NCBI GenBank assembly: GCA_947174685.1
Contig: CAMWJY010000063.1
Span: 1 to 5,659, forward strand
Direction of reading: 5' to 3'
Source: an uncultured Mollicutes bacterium
GTDB taxonomy: Bacteria > Bacillota_I > Bacilli_A > Acholeplasmatales > Anaeroplasmataceae
DNA: 5,659 nt
In this document: one piece after another, positions 1-5,659 of the stretch
Position numbering within the stretch: the first letter of the stretch is position 1
Layout: each line of letters begins with the position of its first letter
Notes under the pieces: model-generated
Told to the model about the DNA's origin: nothing
The model's database searches: none
Seen by the model: only the letters and a program-made list of their open reading frames with translations
Position numbers and translations under genes: made by a program

Positions 1-24
1 TTATTTTGTAAATATACAAAATAA
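1..24. repeat. AT-only 10-bp inverted repeat at the window edge
   Basis: TTATTTTGTA (1-10) and TACAAAATAA (15-24) are perfect reverse complements around AATA. All bases but two are A or T, so chance is a real possibility, and the outer end is cut by the window. It lies within the partial winged-helix gene. Confidence 0.35.
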
Positions 25-254
25 AAATTATAACTATCAATTACCAGCCATAGAGCATAGATAAACAATGTGTCTGTTTCATTTTTTATATAGGAGAATT
101 CTAAGCCATCAAGTATACTTACTTTTCCTCTTTGAATCAGCTTTTCTACATACCTTCGTACATCAGAATAGCTTAAAGCAAATTCCTTTTGAAGCTCAGG
201 AATAGAAAATATTTGTTTAGAGACGATGTATTTTCCTAGTTCTTGATGATTCAT
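1..254 (-). CDS. Small winged-helix-like protein, 3' end beyond left edge (partial)
   Basis: The reading frame opens with ATG at 252-254 and stays open for 84 codons to the window edge, so the C-terminus is missing. The start is well supported: an AGGAGGG Shine-Dalgarno at 263-269 lies 8 bases upstream. An ATG overlapping that region at 260-262 stops after three codons and is excluded. Residues about 16-47 read like a winged helix-turn-helix. A helix beginning FSIPELQKEF is followed by LSYSDVRRYVEKLIQRGKV, and the layout resembles the FtsK gamma/DNA-translocase winged helix (LQRxFxIGYxRAxRxxxxLExxGxV). After it comes a hydrophobic, aromatic stretch (residues 64-82). The gene follows the coupling protein after 37 bases with no terminator, so it is probably in the same operon. 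A DNA-binding role, perhaps helping the translocase or regulating the operon, is inference. The exact family is not recognised. Confidence 0.72.
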   Translation of the reverse strand, partial: MNHQELGKYIVSKQIFSIPELQKEFALSYSDVRRYVEKLIQRGKVSILDGLEFSYIKNETDTLFIYALWLVIDSYNFYFVYLQN

Positions 255-291
255 TTTGGCATCCCTCCTAAAACTTAAACTTGTGATTGCT

Positions 292-1992
292 TTAAAAATC
301 CCAATCGAATTTCTTATCCTTGTTCACAGTTTTTTTTACATACATATACTTGCTGTTGAGTGGATTAATATCAACGACATACTCCTTATCATCTGCCTGT
401 GGCAATTGATTAAATTCCTTGCATTGATAATAACGCTCAAGCTTAGAATATAGGACATAGCCAGAATTTGCCTCAGTAACGATACATTCTCCTACTTTCA
501 GATTAGCAAGGATGCTCTTAGGCATTAAGGGTATCGTTTCAAGCTGATAGTTTTCCATCTCATCCTTACTACCATTTAATGCAGATAGAGGAGATAATCT
601 TGTAATTTCTCCACATTCCCTACTAAATTCATTTAAGGTTTCTGGATTATTACTTCCTATAAATACATGAAGATTTAAATTATCCCTGATGATTTCAGCA
701 ATATCTTTTCCATATACATTATTGAGCTGTGCATAGGATTGTAAAATCAAAATAAACCAGATGTTTCTTCCTGCACAGGCAGAAACAACAGTTTCAAAAT
801 CTGTAATTTTAGGGAAATTACCGAATTCATCTAAGATAAAATAAAATGGTACTTCTAGCTTGCCTGATGGCTTTTGATTGGCATATTCTATTAAATAGGT
901 ATATGCATTTTGAACAAGAGAACTGATGATCTGGTAATGAGCTTTTAATTCATCCCTATAGGCAATGAAAATAGCAATAGGCTTATCTTCATCAACTAAT
1001 TCCTTCATATCAAAGCTATTACAGCTTGTAATTAAACGAACTGTACTGGATTTATAAATAGACATTTTTGTATTAAATGTACTTACAATACATTTTCTTG
1101 TAGTAGGTGCATTTTCTAAAATACAATTTTTAGCTATAGTTAAGGCTTTAGAATCTGGCTCTCTTGTTGAAAAAAAGCCATTGTCATTATAGGTACTGCT
1201 AGTTCCATCATTCATACTATCCATAATGGAAATGGCTGTACTAAAGGAGAATTTATCCTCTGTGATAAGCTCTTTATTCTCATCTGGGTGACTATCCTCA
1301 AGCATTGCCCAGATGATGGCAGTAAGCAGGATACGTGCTGAATCCTCCCAGTAAGGATCATTTCCTTTGGTGGTAGATATCGTTATAGCTGCTATTTTAT
1401 CTATTTCATTCCCTACCTCTTCCATCAATATAGATTTTGTATGCTCTATTGTTTCATCTAAAAGCTCTTGACTTTCATAGATGGTACCTCTAAATTTATT
1501 TCTTGGTCCATGATCTGTATCAACTAGCTCTACTTCATCTTCTAAATTATAGGCCTTTTGATAGAGCTTATATATAGGAGTTAGAGGATTCCAATATTCT
1601 GAATGCTGATAGTCTCTAAAATTAAATAGCTTAACATTATACCCTTCTTTTCGCAGGGTTTCTGCAGTAGTTTTATAAAGCTCTCCTTTAGGATCTGAAA
1701 TAATCATTCTTTTCTTTTTCCTTTGTCTAGCGAAGGAGAGTATTGTAGGAATCACATACTCTGATGTCTTTCCAAGACGTGTTGCAGCAATGACTCCTAC
1801 ATGATTTTCTAGCTCTGAATAGGTTTGAACCAGCTTCCCGTCTATATATCGATTGGCCTTAAGAACACCTCTAGGCTCTAGATTAGGCAGGTCGTCATAA
1901 TATACCGTATTTGGGAATGTAAGAGGAATATCCTCATAATGAATAAGCTTTGTATTTTCATATCCAGTTAATATGCGATTAGTTATTTTCAT
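292..1992 (-). CDS. VirD4/TraG-type conjugative coupling ATPase without N-terminal membrane helices
   Basis: This is a type IV secretion coupling protein, the hexameric ATPase that brings the relaxase-DNA complex to the mating channel. I choose ATG 1990-1992 (566 residues) because TGGAGG at 2001-2006 sits 8 bases upstream. The earlier ATG at 2011-2013 would add 7 residues but has only a weak purine-rich site. In the 566-residue numbering, Walker A is AATRLGKT (69-76), followed by the family-typical SEYVIPTIL. A conserved SDPKGELY follows at about 100-107. Walker B is FILDEFGNFPK, with Asp388 and Glu389. The ILQSYAQLNNVYG segment (about 415-427) and IGSNNPET (about 445-452) are characteristic of TraG/VirD4. 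Most family members start with one or more membrane helices. Here the N-terminal 68 residues are polar and the protein looks soluble. Soluble coupling proteins are known, such as TraJ of pIP501, and need a membrane partner. The start overlaps the preceding gene by 14 bases, so translation is probably coupled. Confidence 0.93.
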   Translation of the reverse strand: MKITNRILTGYENTKLIHYEDIPLTFPNTVYYDDLPNLEPRGVLKANRYIDGKLVQTYSELENHVGVIAATRLGKTSEYVIPTILSFARQRKKKRMIISDPKGELYKTTAETLRKEGYNVKLFNFRDYQHSEYWNPLTPIYKLYQKAYNLEDEVELVDTDHGPRNKFRGTIYESQELLDETIEHTKSILMEEVGNEIDKIAAITISTTKGNDPYWEDSARILLTAIIWAMLEDSHPDENKELITEDKFSFSTAISIMDSMNDGTSSTYNDNGFFSTREPDSKALTIAKNCILENAPTTRKCIVSTFNTKMSIYKSSTVRLITSCNSFDMKELVDEDKPIAIFIAYRDELKAHYQIISSLVQNAYTYLIEYANQKPSGKLEVPFYFILDEFGNFPKITDFETVVSACAGRNIWFILILQSYAQLNNVYGKDIAEIIRDNLNLHVFIGSNNPETLNEFSRECGEITRLSPLSALNGSKDEMENYQLETIPLMPKSILANLKVGECIVTEANSGYVLYSKLERYYQCKEFNQLPQADDKEYVVDINPLNSKYMYVKKTVNKDKKFDWDF

Positions 1993-3598
1993 GAATAATT
2001 CCTCCAAATCCATACTTTCTTTTGGTTGATGTCAGCTTCTTTTCTTCTAAATAAGGATGAAGCATTTCCATTGTTAGATGGATTCCTTCATTTTTAATCC
2101 TAAATTCCTTTAAAGCCCTATCTAAGATTTTATCTATTGTCTCAATCGGAAAACTACTTAGCTCTGCTAAAGCAGGATCCTCTATTGTTGTTGATGTGAT
2201 ACGATAGGCTTTGCTTTTTTCTTCAAGCATATCCTTAATCACTTCAGTGATTTCAGTAGAGCTGATAGAAGAAATTGAGATAAACTCAACAAAATTTTTT
2301 AGCTTACTTCCATTTTCCTTATCACAAATACAAATTGGCAAAATACGACTTAAATCTAAATTTACAGCGGGATGATTTAAATAGAACTTACTTCTACTAT
2401 CTGTCTTTAAAAAGCTAATGATGTTTTCTAAAACCTCATCATCAATATCTCCCTTTAAAGAGAACAGATAAATATTGTTCTTCCCTTCCTCTGCATATCT
2501 AATAAAGACATTGTTCTTTGTAGGCTCAAAATCAATCATTCTTAGACTACTACCATCAATTCGTTCTAAATGGGCCCCTTCTAATAGCTTTGTGATTGTC
2601 TTTGCATAAATCTCTAGAGCATACTCAGAATCACTAACTAAAGCAATAGGCTTATAGGCTTTCGTGGTTTTTAAATCACTATTTTTTAAAGCAATTAGAA
2701 GATTATGCTGTTCTTCAGGTCGTAAAATAGGCATCTTATGCAGGATTTCTTCATCCACTAAAATATCTTCATCCTTTAGCTTAAGTGGTAAATCACAGGC
2801 CTCAGAGATAATTTCTTTATTTTCAGCAAATACAATTTTTTCCTTATCCTTTAGCCGTAATGTACTACTGAAAATAGTTCTTGCATATAAGGGCTCATAT
2901 AAATCAGGCTTTAATTTACCAGTAGAGAAGGCCTTTTTCACTAGTAGGATTTCTTCATTCTTTTTATTCGTTTCTATTTTATATTCTTTTTGGAGAATTT
3001 CAGTTAAGAAACGATAGGGTGTATCGGAAATAGATGCATTTATTTTTTCTAATGTCTTTTTTCTTTTATCCTCATCAAATTGAATTAAGGATAGTCCTGC
3101 AAAGGTATCACCCCAATGGGTAGCTTTTTCAAGATACTTAAGCCCACTAGTTTTATTTTGTTCAAAAGCTATACCTGTACACTCTAATGTTCCTAATACA
3201 CGCATCGCAATAATCGATCCTTGTTTTGCATACTGATGAAGGTTTCTTTCAATCAGTGTCTTTGTCATTTCGTTTGTAGCAAATAAACTATATTGGTTGG
3301 CAGTAATAATTGCTTTACCTTTTAAAGAAATCAAGATTTCTTCCTTCTCATCAAATAGATGAGCCTGACCAATCAATTCATTATATTGCTTAATTCTTCT
3401 GTATCTTTTATAATCTCCTTCAGTGGTGATTTCTTTAATGATTTCACTTTCTAATAAATCATATAAATCATCATTATTTTTTAAACAGAATACTTCACTT
3501 AAGGTCTCAAAGACAGCCTTACTAGGGAAATTTTTTCCTAGTAAGGCATTATATAGGAAGTATTCAAATATAAAAGTTTCTGTTAATATATCAAACAT
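1979..3598 (-). CDS. Sel1-repeat protein with apparent degenerate Lon/ClpX-type AAA+ domain
   Basis: I do not recognise this 539-residue protein as a named family. The start at 3596-3598 has AAAGGAG (3606-3612) 7 bases upstream and lies 2 bases after the clpP stop. Residues about 1-110 are charged and helical. Residues about 124-172 (AKQGSIIAMRVLG, then GLKYLEKATHWGDTFAGLSL) look like Sel1/TPR-like repeats, usually protein-protein adaptors. Residues about 317-465 align by eye with the AAA+ core of Lon. IALVSDSEYA stands where GPPGxGKT is expected, and IYLFSLKGDID where the Walker B LLDEID belongs. Then FYLNHPAVNLDLSRILPICICD matches the Lon FSDHYLEVxxDLSxVxFxATxN region, and FVEFISISSISSTEITEVI matches the MEVIRLxGYTxxEKxxIA strand-helix. 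Residues 466-520 would be the helical lid. Walker lysine, Walker B acids, sensor-1 Asn and arginine finger all appear lost, so ATP hydrolysis is unlikely. Its place between clpP and virD4 suggests an adaptor or pseudo-unfoldase. The coding call is firm; the fold call is inference. Confidence 0.85.
   Translation of the reverse strand: MFDILTETFIFEYFLYNALLGKNFPSKAVFETLSEVFCLKNNDDLYDLLESEIIKEITTEGDYKRYRRIKQYNELIGQAHLFDEKEEILISLKGKAIITANQYSLFATNEMTKTLIERNLHQYAKQGSIIAMRVLGTLECTGIAFEQNKTSGLKYLEKATHWGDTFAGLSLIQFDEDKRKKTLEKINASISDTPYRFLTEILQKEYKIETNKKNEEILLVKKAFSTGKLKPDLYEPLYARTIFSSTLRLKDKEKIVFAENKEIISEACDLPLKLKDEDILVDEEILHKMPILRPEEQHNLLIALKNSDLKTTKAYKPIALVSDSEYALEIYAKTITKLLEGAHLERIDGSSLRMIDFEPTKNNVFIRYAEEGKNNIYLFSLKGDIDDEVLENIISFLKTDSRSKFYLNHPAVNLDLSRILPICICDKENGSKLKNFVEFISISSISSTEITEVIKDMLEEKSKAYRITSTTIEDPALAELSSFPIETIDKILDRALKEFRIKNEGIHLTMEMLHPYLEEKKLTSTKRKYGFGGIIHENN
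3516..3547. repeat. Perfect 11-bp inverted repeat inside the 5' end of the pseudo-AAA+ gene
   Basis: GCCTTACTAGG (3516-3526) and CCTAGTAAGGC (3537-3547) are exact reverse complements, separated by 10 bases that can add A-T pairs to the stem. It falls in codons 18-28 of the downstream gene, about 50 bases after its ATG. No T-run follows on either strand, so it is not a standard terminator. It could slow ribosomes, stabilise or process the mRNA between clpP and the large gene, or be chance. Confidence 0.6.
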
Positions 3599-3600
3599 AA

Positions 3601-4161
3601 TTAATCTCCTTTCGCTTTATTTTTACTTGGTATAACTGCATCAATAATTCCATAGCTTAAGGCTTCTTCTGCAGTCATGATATTATCTCTATCTGTATCT
3701 CTTTGAATAGTCTTTATAGATCTTCCCGTATTATCTGATAATATTTGATTTAGTCTCTTTCTTGTTCGTTCAATATGCTTAGCTGCAATGATGATATCAC
3801 TAGCTTGTCCACTGGCACCACCTAGTGGCTGGTGGATTAGGATTTCACAGTTTTCAGTAGCTCTTCTATAGCCTTTAGAGCCCGCAGAAAGTAGGAAGGC
3901 TCCCATACTTGCTGCCATACCAATACCTACAGTGATAATTCTAGCCTTAATGAAATTCATCGTATCATAGATAGCAAGTCCTGCAGATACACTTCCTCCA
4001 GGTGAATTAATCTGTAGGATGATCTCTTCAGCCCCTTTATCATCTAGATATTGTAGCTGGGCAATAACAAGCTCTGCTAGTCTATCATCAATTGGTCCAA
4101 AAATATTGATTGTATTCCTAGCTAAGGAATACTGTCCTGAAAATTCTTCTTGAGGTTTCAT
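3601..4161 (-). CDS. clpP: ClpP-family serine peptidase, short N-terminus
   Basis: This is a ClpP-type endopeptidase of 186 residues from ATG 4159-4161. That start has AAGGAG (4170-4175) 8 bases upstream. An in-frame TTG at 4177-4179 is rejected because it would place the ribosome site inside the gene. The fold hallmarks are in order: NSPGGSVSAGLAIYDT (from about residue 52), the catalytic Ser85 in GMAASMGAFLL, His110 in ILIHQPLGG, and Asp159 in RDTDRDNIMTAEEA. The spacing Ser to His (25) and His to Asp (49) equals that of E. coli ClpP. The handle helix region (GASGQASDIIIAAKHIERTRKRLN) is well kept, so tetradecamer assembly is plausible. Oddities: only about 10 residues precede the YSLARNTINIFG strand, so the axial-loop segment is nearly absent, and the two tyrosines of the E. 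coli unfoldase pocket (YLY before INSPGG) read ILQ. The ATG overlaps the upstream stop as ATGA. It is probably an element-borne paralogue, not the housekeeping ClpP. Confidence 0.94.
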   Translation of the reverse strand: MKPQEEFSGQYSLARNTINIFGPIDDRLAELVIAQLQYLDDKGAEEIILQINSPGGSVSAGLAIYDTMNFIKARIITVGIGMAASMGAFLLSAGSKGYRRATENCEILIHQPLGGASGQASDIIIAAKHIERTRKRLNQILSDNTGRSIKTIQRDTDRDNIMTAEEALSYGIIDAVIPSKNKAKGD

Positions 4162-4463
4162 TCTTTTTTCTCCTTCCAACTTTCTTCTAATAATTCATAA
4201 TACTCTTCAAATACCTTTAAAGAGGTAAGCTCATCAGTTTCAACCTTTAGACTTGGAGCTTCTTCTTCCTCATCCACATAGAACACAATTGCTTCGTCCT
4301 CTTCTACATCCTTCATAGGATCGATTGGCTTTAATATGCAATAGATTTTATCATTATAAGGTATCACAGCAATCTGTTCAAACTTTAATAATGTCCCTTG
4401 CTCATCTATTAAGACAATTGGATCCTTATTCTCTTCATCTAATAAAACATCTAAAATATTCAT
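4158..4463 (-). CDS. DUF1292-family small acidic protein
   Basis: A 101-residue, strongly acidic protein. ATG 4461-4463 is chosen because AGGGG (4471-4475) lies 7 bases upstream. A longer version from TTG 4494-4496 would overlap the previous gene and lacks a better site. The pattern IVLIDEQGTLLKFEQIAVIPYNDKIYCILKPID, then an acidic stretch (DVEEDEA), IVFYVDEEEEA and a C-terminal helix VFEEYYELLEESW, fits the DUF1292 (YrzB-like) family, whose biochemical role is not established. Normally the family sits in chromosomal housekeeping clusters of Firmicutes. Here it lies 19 bases after a membrane protein gene and its TGA overlaps the clpP ATG (ATGA, 4158-4161), so the two are probably made in step. 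A role as adaptor or regulator of the ClpP product is only a guess from context. Confidence 0.82.
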   Translation of the reverse strand: MNILDVLLDEENKDPIVLIDEQGTLLKFEQIAVIPYNDKIYCILKPIDPMKDVEEDEAIVFYVDEEEEAPSLKVETDELTSLKVFEEYYELLEESWKEKKE

Positions 4464-4482
4464 ATTTAATCCCCTTTTTTCT

Positions 4483-5046
4483 TTACTTCCTAACAAACTT
4501 ATGAATCACTTCAAGTAAAGGGTTATTTAAGTAAATTTGATCTAAATGGAAGAAGCTTCCCTTAAAAAAGGTATATAATGCACTACTTTCATGCTGAATT
4601 GCCACTACAATTTGCATAGCAATTAATGCAACTACAACAAAAGCAGCAACACTTAATAAAGCACCTAAGGATTTGTTGATTACTCTACATACTGCATGAT
4701 CAGATTCAGCAATATTAGCAATAATCGTAACGATTATTTTTCTTATAGCTGAAACTATAGCAAATAATATTACAGCTACAGTAGCCATCTCAATGCGAAT
4801 TAATAATAAGAAGTTACAAAACCAATTGGAAGCATTGGTTAATCCATTCACAATAAGACTCATGAAGCTTTCTACAAAGCCAATATGAATCACCATTCCA
4901 AATAGGAAATAACAATTCACTATTGAGATTAAAATACCTACAATTCCTTTAGTAATAATTTTCAATCCTTTTCCAAAACCTAATAAAACACCTACTAAAG
5001 CAACAACTAAAACAACTAAAATTAAAATGTAATCTGCTAAAATCAT
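4483..5046 (-). CDS. CvpA-like integral membrane protein
   Basis: A 187-residue hydrophobic protein starting at ATG 5044-5046, with AAAGGAG (5057-5063) 10 bases upstream. Four membrane segments are visible: about residues 5-24, 31-55, 86-110 and 126-150. The first is followed by GFGKGLKIITKGIVGIL and the last preceded by VINKSLGALLSVAAF. These match the CvpA/colicin V production family pattern (xxGxxRGFxKExxxLxGxx ... LNRLLGAxxGxxxG). A soluble tail of about 35 residues follows. CvpA proteins are linked to envelope stability, but no precise biochemical role is established. It is the first gene of the operon that carries clpP and virD4, so it could anchor the other products at the membrane; this is inference. 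The family call rests on pattern and topology rather than a catalytic motif, so another small four-helix membrane protein is possible. Confidence 0.82.
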   Translation of the reverse strand: MILADYILILVVLVVALVGVLLGFGKGLKIITKGIVGILISIVNCYFLFGMVIHIGFVESFMSLIVNGLTNASNWFCNFLLLIRIEMATVAVILFAIVSAIRKIIVTIIANIAESDHAVCRVINKSLGALLSVAAFVVVALIAMQIVVAIQHESSALYTFFKGSFFHLDQIYLNNPLLEVIHKFVRK

Positions 5047-5071
5047 ATCTCTTCTTCTCCTTTACAGCTAT

Positions 5072-5100
5072 ATTATACAATACTCATTCTTAAATACTGT
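5072..5100 (-). promoter_or_regulatory. Probable sigma-A promoter for the operon
   Basis: A perfect TATAAT (minus strand, 5077 to 5072) lies 26 bases before the first ATG of the operon. The predicted transcript start near 5065 leaves just enough room for the AAAGGAG at 5057-5063. No good -35 box is found at 16-18 bases; AAGACA (5098-5103) matches four of six positions but at a spacing of 20. The promoter may therefore be weak or need an activator. It sits directly downstream of the terminator of the previous gene, which supports a new transcription unit. Confidence 0.6.
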
Positions 5101-5119
5101 CTTTTTGAAAATGACAAAT

Positions 5120-5164
5120 AAAAAAAGACGTTTATAAACACTTTTTTGTGTCTACAAACATCTT
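5120..5164 (-). terminator. Rho-independent terminator after the GNAT gene
   Basis: On the minus strand a 17-base arm (5164 to 5148) pairs with a second arm (5141 to 5125) around an A6 loop (5147-5142). All positions pair in minus-strand RNA, three of them as G-U wobbles. Those three would be mismatches on the plus strand, so the hairpin is built for minus-strand transcripts. A T-rich run follows (TTTTTATTTG, 5124 downward). It begins 25 bases after the GNAT stop codon. Confidence 0.88.
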
Positions 5165-5188
5165 ACCGCTTCATATATACTACTCTTT

Positions 5189-5659
5189 TTATTCTCTAAT
5201 TAAATTCTTAATCTTTATTATCATTTGATGCAAACCATTCTTATTTGTATTAAAGTGCACAAACCCATTTCTTTTATAAAAATCAACGAGATATTCTTCG
5301 CATTCAACACAAATTGCTTGTCCTCCTGTAAATTCAAAACTTTCAATAATTATGCTCACTGCAAAATTCAGTATTTCAACTCCACTAATCTCATTATGAG
5401 TATAACAAGCATTTCTTCCCAATTGACCAATTAAGAATGTCGAAAGAACACCCGGAAAATTTTGGAACTCATCATTCTTACTGCTTTTTTTTAAATCCTT
5501 ATACAATGATTTGCTTACAGAAGTAATATCAACTAAAAAGGAATTAGATACTGAGAAAAATGCCATAATAGCTGATTTAGAAACATTATTACTAGTATTT
5601 ATTATAAAATAGCTTCTTGCTCTGTTTTCCTTTTCGTATCTTACAGCATTATTTTTAAC
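5189..5659 (-). CDS. GNAT-family N-acetyltransferase, 5' end beyond right edge (partial)
   Basis: The frame is open from the right edge to TAA at 5189-5191, giving 156 visible residues. An internal Met at 5564-5566 is not the likely start: the upstream in-frame residues (VKNNAVRYEKENRARSYF) continue a normal GNAT N-terminal half. The visible domain order is the first strands and helix (RARSYFIINTS, then AIMAFFSVSNSF), the central strand FLIGQLGRN, a helix beginning near NEISGVEILNFAVSIIIES, and the strand-turn-helix ICVECEEYLVDFYKRNGF that forms the acyl-CoA side of the fold. The acetyl-CoA pyrophosphate loop (usually R/Q-x-x-G-x-G/A) is degenerate, reading near HNEISGVE. GNAT proteins move an acetyl group from acetyl-CoA to an amine; the substrate cannot be told here. 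On mobile elements such proteins are often cargo, and some (TacT/AtaT type) are toxins acetylating aminoacyl-tRNA, which would need an antitoxin gene just outside the window. Its own terminator separates it from the conjugation operon. Confidence 0.85.
   Translation of the reverse strand, partial: VKNNAVRYEKENRARSYFIINTSNNVSKSAIMAFFSVSNSFLVDITSVSKSLYKDLKKSSKNDEFQNFPGVLSTFLIGQLGRNACYTHNEISGVEILNFAVSIIIESFEFTGGQAICVECEEYLVDFYKRNGFVHFNTNKNGLHQMIIKIKNLIRE

Noticed and set aside
256..453. Plus-strand open frame of 65 codons, hydrophobic
   Set aside because: Mostly antisense to the 3' end of virD4; its hydrophobic look comes from the complement of Lys/Asn/Asp-rich codons.
2664..3017. Plus-strand open frame of 117 codons
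   Set aside because: It lies wholly opposite the 539-residue coding gene, is rich in Ser/Phe/Lys as expected for an antisense shadow, and has no convincing ribosome site or family pattern.
3601..4161. Phage head-maturation protease instead of ClpP
   Set aside because: No portal, capsid or terminase gene is nearby, and the ClpP handle and triad spacing match ordinary ClpP closely.
4720..4738. Short inverted repeat AATAATCG/CGATTATT with T-run on the plus strand
   Set aside because: Only 8 bp, AT-rich, inside the CvpA-like gene, and oriented for plus-strand transcripts where no gene is seen.
5189..5566. GNAT gene starting at the internal ATG (125 residues)
   Set aside because: The frame is open upstream and encodes GNAT-like sequence to the window edge, so the short version would lack the N-terminal half of the fold.

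Overview
This is an AT-rich window, roughly one third G+C by eye. It has strong AGGAGG-type ribosome binding sites and tightly packed genes, which suggests a low-GC Firmicute (Bacillota; a gut Erysipelotrichia or Clostridia relative would fit, but this is inference). Every gene I can support is on the minus strand. The VirD4/TraG-type coupling ATPase points to an integrative conjugative element or conjugative plasmid. No relaxase, VirB4, integrase or replication gene is visible to say which.

Layout in the direction of transcription (high to low coordinate): (1) the 3' part of a GNAT acetyltransferase gene (5189 to the right edge), followed by a clear intrinsic terminator (about 5120-5164); (2) a consensus -10 box (5072-5077), starting what looks like one operon; (3) a CvpA-like four-helix membrane protein (4483-5046); (4) a small acidic DUF1292 protein (4158-4463); (5) a ClpP serine peptidase with an intact catalytic triad (3601-4161), joined to the previous gene by an ATGA overlap; (6) a 539-residue protein (1979-3598) that I read as Sel1-like repeats plus a Lon/ClpX-type AAA+ fold with the ATP-binding and hydrolysis motifs lost; (7) a VirD4/TraG coupling protein without N-terminal membrane helices (292-1992), overlapping the previous gene; (8) the start of a small winged-helix-like protein that runs off the left edge (1-254). 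Gaps inside the operon are 37 bases or less, or overlaps, and no terminator lies between the genes.

The main point of interest is this gene combination. An active-looking ClpP that lacks the usual N-terminal axial-loop segment and has altered residues where unfoldases dock is encoded between a membrane protein and an apparent pseudo-ATPase, which in turn is translationally coupled to the DNA-transfer coupling ATPase. My hypothesis is a proteolytic or scaffolding module attached to the conjugation machine, with the CvpA-like protein as a possible membrane anchor for the soluble coupling protein. The gene order, overlaps and motifs are seen directly. The functional link is inference.

Intergenic space is small. 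The only sizeable gap (5047-5188, 142 bases) holds the terminator and promoter described. No RNA genes, CRISPR arrays, insertion sequences or attachment sites were found.
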